Origin: Rhizobium sp. Q54 | GTDB taxonomy: Bacteria > Pseudomonadota > Alphaproteobacteria > UBA2966 > CAIVPW01 | DNA length: 64,000 bases | Direction of reading: 5' to 3' | NCBI GenBank assembly: GCA_945947575.1 | Contig: CAMEYM010000010.1 | Location: 1 to 64,000 of the forward strand | Shown: one piece after another, positions 43,228 through 54,398 of the stretch | Layout: every line of letters starts with the position of its first letter | Position numbering within the stretch: position 1 is the stretch's first letter | Made by a program: the position numbers and the translations under genes | Notes under the pieces: generated by a model | Told to the model about the DNA's origin: nothing | What the model saw: the letters and a program-made list of their open reading frames with translations, nothing else | The model's database searches: none

Positions 43228-44466
43228 ATGATCAGGACCGCGTTCCTTGCGACCGTTGCCGGTGGCCTCGCCCTGGTGACACTTCCGGCGCAGACGGCGG
43301 AAACCACCGCCTATCAGCAACTCAACCTGTTCGGCAACGTGTTCGAGCTCGTGCGCGCGCGCTACGCCGAGCCGGTCGATGAGCAGAAGCTAATCTACTC
43401 CGCCATCAACGGCATGCTTGCCGCCCTCGACCCGCATTCGGCCTTCATGGCCGCCCAGGAATACCGCGACATGCAGGAGCGCACCTCCGGCGAGTTCGGT
43501 GGCCTTGGCCTCGAAGTGCGCATGGAAGAGGGCCTCGTCCGCGTTTCGCGTCCGATGGAGGACTCGCCCGCCCTGCGCGCCGGCGTCAAGCAGAACGACC
43601 TAATCACGCACATCGATGGCCAGCCCGTCATGGGCCTGACGCTGAACGAGGCCGTCGAGAAGATGCGCGGCCGCGTCAACACTCCGATCGACCTGACCAT
43701 CACGCGCGACGGTGCCGCGGCGCCGTTGGTCGTGCGGGTCACGCGCGAGATCATCCGCCAGCCCTCCGTGCGCTACCGCGTCGAGGGCAACGCCGCCTAC
43801 ATCCTGATCACCTCGTTCTCGGAACAGACCGAGTCGGGCGTGCGCCGCGCCATGACCGAGCTGCGCGCCACCCTCGGCGACAAGTTCGAGGGTGTCATCC
43901 TCGACGTGCGAAACAACCCGGGCGGCCTGCTCGAGCAGTCGGTCGCCGTCGTCGATGCGTTCCTGGAGCGCGGCGAGGTCGTTTCGACCCGCGGCCGCGA
44001 GACCGGCAACGTGCAGCGCTACACGGCCCGCCGCGGCGACCTCGCCGAAGGCAAGCCGGTCATCGTGCTGACCAACAACGGCTCGGCCTCGGCGTCGGAG
44101 ATCGTCGCCGGCGCCCTGCAAGACCACAAGCGGGCCATCATCCTGGGCACCACAACCTTCGGTAAGGGCTCGGTGCAGACCATCATGCCGATGGGCGATC
44201 AGGGCGCCATGCGCCTGACCACCTCGCGCTACTACACGCCGTCGGGCCGCTCGATCCAGGGCACCGGCGTGGTGCCCGACGTCGTCGTCGAGCAGGCGCG
44301 CATCCAGCCGCTGCGCGCGGCGGACGGCACCGCCACGACCGCAACGGCGGCTCCGCCGCCGGCCGCCGGACCGGGCGCCACCACGCCCCCGGATTACCAG
44401 CTGGCGCGCGCCATCGATCTATTGCACTCGCTGTCGGTGTACCAGAAGGCACCGGCGGTGAACTAA
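43228..44466 (+). CDS. ctpA: S41 carboxy-terminal processing protease
   Basis: A 412-residue periplasmic protease with signal peptide, a PDZ domain (about 95-175: GGLGLEVRMEEGLVRV ... DSPALRAGVKQNDLITHIDG) and the S41 catalytic domain. The Ser/Lys dyad is present: SASASE with catalytic Ser288 and TFGKGSVQ with Lys313. The C-terminal 30 residues are Ala/Pro/Thr-rich before DYQLARAIDLLHSL. ATG 43228 gives a normal signal peptide. Located between EnvC-like activator and a second CtpA-like gene, in the known envC-ctpA order of Alphaproteobacteria. Confidence 0.95.
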   Translation: MIRTAFLATVAGGLALVTLPAQTAETTAYQQLNLFGNVFELVRARYAEPVDEQKLIYSAINGMLAALDPHSAFMAAQEYRDMQERTSGEFGGLGLEVRMEEGLVRVSRPMEDSPALRAGVKQNDLITHIDGQPVMGLTLNEAVEKMRGRVNTPIDLTITRDGAAAPLVVRVTREIIRQPSVRYRVEGNAAYILITSFSEQTESGVRRAMTELRATLGDKFEGVILDVRNNPGGLLEQSVAVVDAFLERGEVVSTRGRETGNVQRYTARRGDLAEGKPVIVLTNNGSASASEIVAGALQDHKRAIILGTTTFGKGSVQTIMPMGDQGAMRLTTSRYYTPSGRSIQGTGVVPDVVVEQARIQPLRAADGTATTATAAPPPAAGPGATTPPDYQLARAIDLLHSLSVYQKAPAVN

Positions 44467-44497
44467 GCAGCACGCAAATCCTGGGTTTGGAGTCCAA

Positions 44498-45802
44498 ATG
44501 AATCAGTCTCGGGTTACGACGGCGCGCGGGAACGGTGTGCGCTCGGCGCGGCGCGCCGGCATCAGCAGCATCATCGTCGCGGCGACGCTCGGCCTACTGA
44601 CCGCCGACACATTGGCGGCGGACGCGCGCACCTACACCCAGCTCAACCTGTTCGGCGACGCGTATGACCGCGTGCGCCGCGCCTACGTCGAACCGGTGGC
44701 GGACGAGCACCTCATCCGCTCGGCCATCAACGGCCTGCTCGCGGCACTGGATCCGGATTCGGTGTTCATGACGCCGCAGGCCTACAAGGACCTGCTCGCC
44801 AACAAGGTGCGCGTCTATGACGGCCTCGGCCTTGAGATCACCATGTCGGAGGGCGTCGCCCGCGTGGTCGCGCCGATCGACGGCGGCCCCGCCTTCACGG
44901 CCGGCCTGCGCACTGACGACCTGATTGTCGATATCAACGGCACGCCCGTCTACGGCATGAACCTGACCGAGACGATCCAGGCATTGCAGGGCGCCCCCGG
45001 CACCGTTGCCGACCTGGTCATCGTGCGCCAGGGCTCCGATGCGTTCCGCCAAGCGGTGACACGCGAGGCGGTCGCCGAGCCGGCGGTGACGGCGCGCACG
45101 CGCGGCAACGAAGGCTACATCCGCATCCCCTACTTCACTCCGGGCGTGCTGGCCCAGGTCACCAAGGCGGTGACCGACCTGCAGGCGAAGCTCGGCCAGA
45201 ATTTCGAGGGCGTTGTCCTCGACCTGCGCAACACACCGGGCGGCTCGCATGAAGCGGCCCTCCAGGTCGCCGACGCGTTCCTTGTGGACGGCCTGATGAT
45301 GTCGATCCAGGGCCGCGCCGAAGGCGACTCGAAGGCGTTCACCGCCACCCCCGGCGACATCCTGCAGGGGCGGCCCCTCGTCGTTCTCGTCGACGGTGGC
45401 ACGGCCGGCCCGGCGGAAATCCTCGCTGGCGCGCTCAAGGATCGCGGCCGCGCCATCACCATCGGCACGAGCACGTTCAAGCGCGGCTCCGCCCAGTCGC
45501 TCGTGCAAATGGGCGAATTCGGCTACGTGCAGCTCACCACGGGCTACTACGTGACGCCCAAGGGCGCATCGATCCAGAACGACGGCATCGTCCCCGAGAC
45601 GATCGTCGAGCCGGCCCGCGTCATCCTGCCGGAGGACCGTTTCCCTCGCCGCACCGAGGCGACCCTGCGTGGCGCCCTCGACGTGCCGGCCGGCGGCCGC
45701 GCCGCGGTGCAGACCGAGGCGGCCGAGGTCGACTACCAGCTGGCGCGCGCGTTTGACCTGTTGCACGCCCTTGCCCTGGTCAATCAGTTCGCCGCGAACT
45801 GA
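44498..45802 (+). CDS. Catalytically dead CtpA paralogue (pseudo-protease)
   Basis: A 434-residue exported protein that aligns with the preceding CtpA along its whole length: YTQLNLFGDAYDRVRRAYVEPV, AINGLLAALDPDSVFM, the PDZ domain (DGLGLEITMSEGVARV ... AGLRTDDLIVDING), LDLRNTPGGS and the identical tail pattern DYQLARAFDLLHAL. At the active site SASASE has become TAGPAE (Ser to Gly304), and TFGKGS has become TFKRGS (Lys to Arg329). Both catalytic residues are thus missing while the fold is kept, which suggests a binding or scaffold role, perhaps with CtpA. It starts 31 nt after ctpA; tandem duplication is likely. Confidence 0.9.
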   Translation: MNQSRVTTARGNGVRSARRAGISSIIVAATLGLLTADTLAADARTYTQLNLFGDAYDRVRRAYVEPVADEHLIRSAINGLLAALDPDSVFMTPQAYKDLLANKVRVYDGLGLEITMSEGVARVVAPIDGGPAFTAGLRTDDLIVDINGTPVYGMNLTETIQALQGAPGTVADLVIVRQGSDAFRQAVTREAVAEPAVTARTRGNEGYIRIPYFTPGVLAQVTKAVTDLQAKLGQNFEGVVLDLRNTPGGSHEAALQVADAFLVDGLMMSIQGRAEGDSKAFTATPGDILQGRPLVVLVDGGTAGPAEILAGALKDRGRAITIGTSTFKRGSAQSLVQMGEFGYVQLTTGYYVTPKGASIQNDGIVPETIVEPARVILPEDRFPRRTEATLRGALDVPAGGRAAVQTEAAEVDYQLARAFDLLHALALVNQFAAN

Positions 45803-45921
45803 GCCGCACGCGCTCGCGGCCGCCGCGCTTCGCGGCGCGTCGCCGTTCGTGACGCGCCCCACGGGATACCAACTCGCGCGCCCTAGTGGCGCGCGGGACG
45901 TTTTGGCCCAGGCGTAACGCC

Positions 45922-47469
45922 ATGTTCGGCCGGAAAAAGAAGGCAGCAGCGGAGCCCGAGGTCGAGGAAGACGACGTTGCCCTCGACGAGGACGACGACG
46001 CCCCTGCAGCCACGGACGATGCGCCCGACGCGGACGCCGATGCCACAGCCGACGACGATGTCGCGGCCACCGCGCCGGACGACGAAGACACGTCCGACGA
46101 CGACGGCGATGCGGACGGCGATGACGAGCCGGCCGAGGCCGACGACGATCACCCCGACATCAGCCAGTTCTTCGGCGGCGGCGGCAGCAGCAACGCGGAC
46201 GACATCGACGACGACGCGGCAGAGATCGGCGTAAGCGACGACGACTACGAGGACGACGACGAGGGCAAGCGCCCGCTGTGGAAGAACCCGATCCTGTGGG
46301 CCTCGCTCGGCCTGCTGCTGGTTGTCGGTGTCGCCATCGGCTGGACGACGGTGAGCTTCGACCGCGAGGCCTACGAGGCCGCGTTGGCGCCCCCGACCGC
46401 CGGCGTGGCGCTGCCACCGCCGCCCCCCCGTGCCGGGGCGACGGAAGCCGCCGCGGTTGCACCCGATGCCGCCGCCCCGGGCGGCGCTGCCGCGCCCCAG
46501 ACCGCCGCGGCCACGACCCCAGCGGTTCCCGCAGCTACTCCCGCCGCTGCACCCGCCGCGCCCGTCGCTGCGGCGGCGACTCCGGCAGCCGCCACCACGC
46601 CCCCCGCGGGCGCAGCGCCGGCTCCGCCAGCGGCCGCGGCACCCGGCGATGCGGCGGTGGCCGCCCTGACGCCGGCGCCCGATCCGGGCCTGATTGCTCC
46701 CGGCGAGAATGGCCCGCTGCCCATCAAGGGCGAAGACGGCCGCGAGCCGTGGCGCGTGTACGCGCGCCCGTTCGCGCTGCCCCCCGAGATGCCCAAGATC
46801 GGCATCGTCATTGGCGGCCTCGGGTTGTCCCGCGCCGCCACCCAGGCAGCCATCCAGCAGTTGCCGCCCGAGGTGACCCTGGCGTTCGCGCCGTACGCAC
46901 CGAACCTTGAGGCGCAGATCGCCGAGGCGCGCGCGGCCGGTCATGAAGTCGTGCTGCAGCTGCCGATGGAGCCGAACGGCTACCCCGCCAACGATCCGGG
47001 CCCGCACACGCTGCTCACCACCGCCGCGGCCGAGGAGAACATCGCTCGCCTGCATTGGCTGCTGTCGCGCTTCACCGGCTATGTCGGCGTCACCAACTAC
47101 ATGGGCGGCAAGATGAGCACCTCGGCGGAGGCGCTGCGCCCGATCCTCACCGACCTGCAGACTCGCGGCCTGATGTTCCTGGACGCGCGCGAGATGACCG
47201 ACAGCGTCGCCTCGGCGGTCGCCACCGAGCTCGGCATGGCGCGCGCCGTCACCAACCGCTTCCTCGACACCGAGGCCAATCGCCTGAGCGTCGATGCGCG
47301 CCTCCTGGAACTCGAGCGCATCGCCGCCACTCAGGGCGGCGCCATTGGCATCGGCTACGCCTATCCGGTGACGATCGAGCGGGTCGCGACCTGGATCCGC
47401 GCCCTGCGCGGCAAGAACGTGGCTCTGGCGCCGATCTCGGCGCTGGCGCGCACTTCCGCCACCAATTGA
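45922..47469 (+). CDS. Divergent polysaccharide deacetylase (DUF610) with acidic N-terminal region
   Basis: A 515-residue protein. Residues 1-112 are an extremely Asp/Glu-rich cytoplasmic region after MFGRKKKAA. One transmembrane helix follows (about 122-142, ILWASLGLLLVVGVAIGW), then a Pro/Ala-rich periplasmic linker (to about 265). The C-terminal 235 residues are the divergent polysaccharide deacetylase domain, COG2861 (KIGIVIGGLGLSRAATQAAIQQLP, LPMEPNGYPANDPGPHTLL, GVTNYMGGKM, FLDAREMTDSVASAVA, GAIGIGYAYPVTIE; parts). Normal relatives are about 250-400 residues, so the acidic region is extra. It is the usual neighbour of ctpA and rppH. The catalytic role is unproven in the family. Confidence 0.88.
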   Translation: MFGRKKKAAAEPEVEEDDVALDEDDDAPAATDDAPDADADATADDDVAATAPDDEDTSDDDGDADGDDEPAEADDDHPDISQFFGGGGSSNADDIDDDAAEIGVSDDDYEDDDEGKRPLWKNPILWASLGLLLVVGVAIGWTTVSFDREAYEAALAPPTAGVALPPPPPRAGATEAAAVAPDAAAPGGAAAPQTAAATTPAVPAATPAAAPAAPVAAAATPAAATTPPAGAAPAPPAAAAPGDAAVAALTPAPDPGLIAPGENGPLPIKGEDGREPWRVYARPFALPPEMPKIGIVIGGLGLSRAATQAAIQQLPPEVTLAFAPYAPNLEAQIAEARAAGHEVVLQLPMEPNGYPANDPGPHTLLTTAAAEENIARLHWLLSRFTGYVGVTNYMGGKMSTSAEALRPILTDLQTRGLMFLDAREMTDSVASAVATELGMARAVTNRFLDTEANRLSVDARLLELERIAATQGGAIGIGYAYPVTIERVATWIRALRGKNVALAPISALARTSATN

Positions 47470-47990
47470 GCGCGACGATTGACCGGCCCGGCGGTGATCT
47501 TGCCGCGCGCGTGCGGTCCCTGCCCTACCGGCGCAACGTCGGCATCATGATGCTGAACGCGGACGGCCTGGCGCTGGTCGGCCACCGCGTCGATATGAAG
47601 GCCGACGCCTGGCAGATGCCCCAAGGCGGCATCGACGACGGCGAGGAGCCCGAGCACGCGCTCTGGCGCGAGCTGCTTGAAGAGGTCGGCACCGACAAGG
47701 CGAGCGTGCTGGCGCGGGCGCGCGACTGGATGCCCTACGACTTTCCCTTGGAACTGCAACCGACGTTGTGGGAGGGCCGCTTCCGTGGCCAAACCCAGAT
47801 GTGGTTCCTGCTGCGGTTCCTGGGCACCGACGCCGACCTGGCGCTGGACACCCACGAGCGCGAGTTCACCCACACACGCTGGGTGAAGCCGGAGGAACTG
47901 CCGAGCATGGTGATCGGCTTCAAGCGCGAGACCTACCGCAAGGTGCTGGCAGAGTTCGCAGAGCATCTCCGTCGTCGCGAGCCGGAGTAA
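47466..47990 (+). CDS. rppH: RNA pyrophosphohydrolase
   Basis: A roughly 174-residue Nudix enzyme that removes pyrophosphate from mRNA 5' ends. It has the conserved entry LPYRRNVGIMMLN, WQMPQGGIDDGE and the Nudix box G-x5-E-x7-REL-x-EE-x-G (GGIDDGEEPEHALWRELLEE). TTG at 47466 overlaps the deacetylase stop by 4 nt (TTGA); GTG near 47511 would give a shorter protein. Length and sequence fit alphaproteobacterial RppH/NudH. Confidence 0.94.
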   Translation: MSATIDRPGGDLAARVRSLPYRRNVGIMMLNADGLALVGHRVDMKADAWQMPQGGIDDGEEPEHALWRELLEEVGTDKASVLARARDWMPYDFPLELQPTLWEGRFRGQTQMWFLLRFLGTDADLALDTHEREFTHTRWVKPEELPSMVIGFKRETYRKVLAEFAEHLRRREPE

Positions 47991-48072
47991 TCCGGCAGCC
48001 CGAGGGCTCGGCCTGATTGACCATCGCCGGACTTAGGCCGACGATGTGCGCATCCCGACCAGGAGGCAGCGC

Positions 48073-48633
48073 ATGGCCAAGGCAACCAAACGAGCCACCA
48101 AACGACCGGCGGCAAAGGCCGCAACCAAGAAGCGGGCTCCCGCCCGAGCAGCCAAGCGCACCCCGCGCAAGGCCGCCCGGACCGCAGCGAAGAAGGCGCC
48201 GGCCAAGAAGGCCGCGCGCGCCAAGAAGCCGGCACGCGCGAAGAAGCCTGCCCGCGCCAAGGCGGCGCCGGCGCAGGACCTCAGCGGCTGGATCACGCAC
48301 ACCGAGCTTGCGACGAGCAACCCGGAGGCGACTCAGGCCTGGGGCGCCAAGGTATTCGGCTGGACGGCACGGCCGAGCGTGCCGTCTCCGAACGGCCCCT
48401 ACTACATGTTCACGTATTCCGATAAGGGCGGCGGCGGCGTCCGCGGCCTCGACCCGACCGAGAAGCCGAGCAGCGTGCCGTATGTCAACGTCAAGGACTG
48501 CCGCGCCGCCTATGCGAAAGCCCTCGCGGCCGGCGCCGAGGGTGTGATGGCCCCGGAGACCGTCATGCCGGGCACGACCATCGCCACGGTCCGCGCGCCC
48601 GGTGGCGTACTGATCGGCATCGCCGGCCCGTAG
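48073..48633 (+). CDS. VOC-fold protein with histone-H1-like N-terminal tail
   Basis: Residues 1-65 are almost only Lys, Ala, Arg and Pro (KKAPAKKAARAKKPARAKKP type). Residues 68-186 form a vicinal-oxygen-chelate (glyoxalase/bleomycin-resistance) domain: GWITHTELATSNPEATQAWG, KVFGWTARPSVPSPNGPYYMF, VPYVNVKDCRAAYAKALAAGAE and IATVRAPGGVLIGI (partial). The metal-ligand residues of the family (His at the first strand, Glu near the end) are only partly visible: HTELA has the His, the last Glu is not obvious. ATG 48073 has a perfect AGGAGG 6 nt upstream, so the basic tail is translated. A DNA- or RNA-bound VOC protein is a reasonable guess, not shown. Confidence 0.85.
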   Translation: MAKATKRATKRPAAKAATKKRAPARAAKRTPRKAARTAAKKAPAKKAARAKKPARAKKPARAKAAPAQDLSGWITHTELATSNPEATQAWGAKVFGWTARPSVPSPNGPYYMFTYSDKGGGGVRGLDPTEKPSSVPYVNVKDCRAAYAKALAAGAEGVMAPETVMPGTTIATVRAPGGVLIGIAGP

Positions 48634-48686
48634 GCCGCGCGTTTCCGGGCCAATGCCGAGGATAGATATCTCGGCGGCCGTTCCTG

Positions 48687-48725
48687 CCTGAAGGTCGCGC
48701 GGACCGTTCACCGCGCTCCTTCAGG
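48687..48725 (+). promoter_or_regulatory. 5' UTR hairpin that partly covers a ribosome-binding site
   Basis: CCTGAAGG (48687-48694) pairs with CCTTCAGG (48718-48725), and GCGCGG (48697-48702) with CCGCGC (48711-48716), closing an 8-nt loop. The 3' arm ends inside the AGGAGG site (48723-48728) of the gene starting at 48737. The structure would hide half of the Shine-Dalgarno sequence. Confidence 0.6.
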
Positions 48726-48736
48726 AGGAACCTCAC

Positions 48737-49228
48737 ATGAGGAAGTATCTGGCATCGGCCGCAACAGCGGCCGCGCTCGCCGCACTGGCCACGTCGTCGC
48801 AAGCGGAGGGTAACCTCGCCGCGGGACCACCCACTGATCTTGCCGTCACCATCACCACCACGCCGAACGGGCCGGTGGTGGCGCCGGCGTCGTTCGACAT
48901 GGTTACGGGCAAGTACTACCGGCTGAACTTCACGTTCGCTGGACCGGACACCGATCCGGACTGGCGGCTCGAGGTGAATGACCTGTTGTCGAACTCACAT
49001 GTGCGGGTGATGACGATCGGCGGCATCGAGCTGCACATCCAGGGCATGCCGTTCCGGGCGATCGAATTCGACGGCGCCGGCACCGTGCAGTTCAGCTTCG
49101 TCGTGATCCGGCCGGGCAACTACCCGTTCATCGTCGGCGAAAACCCGGGCGCAATGGGCCTGCCGGTGGGCACGCCGGGCCAGGCTGACCCGAACCGGCG
49201 AGCGATCGGCATGTTCCAGGTGAAGTAG
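48737..49228 (+). CDS. Exported cupredoxin-like protein, function unknown
   Basis: A 163-residue protein with a signal peptide (YLASAATAAALAALATSSQA-EG) and a beta-rich mature part: LAVTITTTPNGPVVAPASFDM, GKYYRLNFTFAG, IEFDGAGTVQFSFVVIRPGNYPFIVGENPG (parts). The overall strand order and the ending P-G-N-Y-P-F resemble cupredoxin-like domains, but the usual Cys-x-x-x-x-His-Met copper site is absent. A very good AGGAGG site precedes ATG 48737, partly inside a hairpin. It is a single gene between the VOC gene and the atp terminator. Confidence 0.68.
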   Translation: MRKYLASAATAAALAALATSSQAEGNLAAGPPTDLAVTITTTPNGPVVAPASFDMVTGKYYRLNFTFAGPDTDPDWRLEVNDLLSNSHVRVMTIGGIELHIQGMPFRAIEFDGAGTVQFSFVVIRPGNYPFIVGENPGAMGLPVGTPGQADPNRRAIGMFQVK

Positions 49229-49245
49229 CGGCGCAAGAAACGAAA

Positions 49246-49267
49246 CGGCCGGGCGATTGCCCGGCCG
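49246..49267. terminator. Terminator between the exported protein gene and the atp operon
   Basis: A 9-bp stem CGGCCGGGC/GCCCGGCCG with a 4-nt loop. On the minus strand it is followed by GTTTCGTTTCTTG, so it ends the atpHAGDC transcript; on the plus strand it lies 18 nt after the exported-protein gene and may act both ways. Confidence 0.78.
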
Positions 49268-49291
49268 GGTGCCGGGGATCGGAGAGGTGAC

Positions 49292-49693
49292 CTAGCGCGC
49301 GGCCTGCATCATTTCGCGCAGCACGGAGACGGCCGTCGAGGCCTTGTGCTGGTCGAGGTCGGTCTTGGCGTCGGCTAGGTCCTCCTCGGCGTCCTTGAGG
49401 CGCTTCTCGAGGGTCGCGCGGTCGAGGGTTGCCACCTCGACGGCGTCGTCAGCCAGAACCGTGCAGCGGTCGGCCGAGACCTCGCAGATACCGCCGGAGA
49501 TGAAGATGCGGTCCGGCGCCGCCGTGCCCTTGTGCACCTCGATGACACCCGGACGGATGGTCGAGATGATGGGCGCGTGGCCGGGCAGAACGCCGAAGTC
49601 GCCTTCGGAGCCCGGCACCACGACCATGTCCACGTCCTCGGAGCGCAGCAAACGCTCCGGCGAGACGAGGTCGAATTTGACCTTGTCGGCCAC
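49292..49693 (-). CDS. atpC: ATP synthase F1 epsilon subunit
   Basis: A 133-residue epsilon subunit with the N-terminal beta domain (FDLVSPERLLRSEDVDMVVVPGSEGDFGVLPGHAP, in part; GGICEVSADRCTVLADDA) and a C-terminal helical hairpin (LEKRLKDAEEDLADAKTDLD). It is 3 nt after atpD and last in the F1 operon. Confidence 0.95.
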   Translation of the reverse strand: MADKVKFDLVSPERLLRSEDVDMVVVPGSEGDFGVLPGHAPIISTIRPGVIEVHKGTAAPDRIFISGGICEVSADRCTVLADDAVEVATLDRATLEKRLKDAEEDLADAKTDLDQHKASTAVSVLREMMQAAR

Positions 49694-49696
49694 GAA

Positions 49697-51142
<1,446 letters not shown>

Positions 51143-51155
51143 TCAATTCCTAAGC

Positions 51156-52040
51156 TCAGAGCGCCTCGGCGCCTGAGATGATCTCGATGAGTTCTTTGGT
51201 GATGTTGGCCTGGCGCGCGCGGTTGTAGCTGAGCGTCAGGCGGGCGATCATGTCGCCGGCGTTGCGTGTCGCGGAGTCCATGGCGCTCATCTGCGCGCCC
51301 TGGAAGCTCGCATTGTTCTCCAGCAGCGCGTTCAGCACCTGAACCGCGAGATTGCGCGGCAGCAGCTCCGTCAGGATCTCGCCCTCATCCGGCTCGGCCT
51401 CGTAGGACGCATCACCCTCGAGCTTGGTGGCGCCGCCTTCCGGAATGGCAACCGGGATGAGCTGCTTCTCGGTCGGCACCTGCGAGATCACCGACTTGAA
51501 GGTGTTGTAGAAGATGACGGCGCGATCGAACTCGCCCTTGTCGAACATCTCCGTGATCTGTTCGGCGATGCGTTGCGCGTCGGCGTAGGTGATCTTGGTG
51601 CGCAGGCCGGAGGTATCGACCTGGCCGACGATGCGCTGATTGTGGTCGCGGCGCAGGGCATCGCGGCCCTTCTTGCCGACCGCCAGGATCTTCACGGTCT
51701 TGCCCTCGGCGAGCAGGGCGTTGATGCGCCGGCGCGCCACGCGCACGAGCGTGGAATTCAGCGCACCGCACAGGCCGCGGTCCGAGGTGACGATCACGAC
51801 CAGGACGGTCTGGTCCTTGCCGCTACCGGCAAGGAGCTTCGGCATGTCGTCGGTGCGCGGCATGCCCGCTGCGACCGAGGCCATGACGCGCGCCATGTTG
51901 GTGGCAAAGGGACGCGCGGCCTCGACCCACTCCTGGGCACGACGCAACTTCGACGCGGCGACCATCTTGGTCGCCGACGTGATCTTGCGCGTCGACTTAA
52001 CGCTGTCGATGCGCTTGCGAAGGTCCTTGAGGCTGGCCAT
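51156..52040 (-). CDS. atpG: ATP synthase F1 gamma subunit
   Basis: A 294-residue rotor shaft protein: N-terminal helix [36 protein letters not shown] (start only), [13 protein letters not shown] in the middle and the C-terminal helix with [19 protein letters not shown] (partial). Start 2 nt after the atpA stop. Confidence 0.97.
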   Translation of the reverse strand: MASLKDLRKRIDSVKSTRKITSATKMVAASKLRRAQEWVEAARPFATNMARVMASVAAGMPRTDDMPKLLAGSGKDQTVLVVIVTSDRGLCGALNSTLVRVARRRINALLAEGKTVKILAVGKKGRDALRRDHNQRIVGQVDTSGLRTKITYADAQRIAEQITEMFDKGEFDRAVIFYNTFKSVISQVPTEKQLIPVAIPEGGATKLEGDASYEAEPDEGEILTELLPRNLAVQVLNALLENNASFQGAQMSAMDSATRNAGDMIARLTLSYNRARQANITKELIEIISGAEAL

Positions 52041-52042
52041 GC

Positions 52043-54132
<2,090 letters not shown>

Positions 54133-54332
54133 CGGATGCGCCCTGGGTCCCTTCGGTGCGTGCCCACAAGGGCACCCTGCGGCACCCTTAACGCACTGAA
54201 AACAAAAGAAATTCCGCCGGCGATCCACCCCTGCCGGCAGGGCGAGGGATACCTAACACACTCCCCCGTGAGCGCGCAACCAAAGGCTCGGCCCGTGCGG
54301 CCATTCGCCCAGCCCACGCGGCAAACAAAAAG

Positions 54333-54357
54333 GGCGGCGGGCCATGAGCCCGCCGCC
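54333..54357 (-). terminator. Intrinsic terminator of the beta-propeller gene
   Basis: A 10-bp stem GGCGGCGGGC/GCCCGCCGCC around a 5-nt loop, followed on the minus strand by CTTTTTGTTTG. It lies 41 nt after the stop of the 54399-55346 gene and upstream of atpH. Confidence 0.9.
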
Positions 54358-54398
54358 GCTGCGGTCCGGTTCGGGACCGCCATCTCGTAACGGATCGC

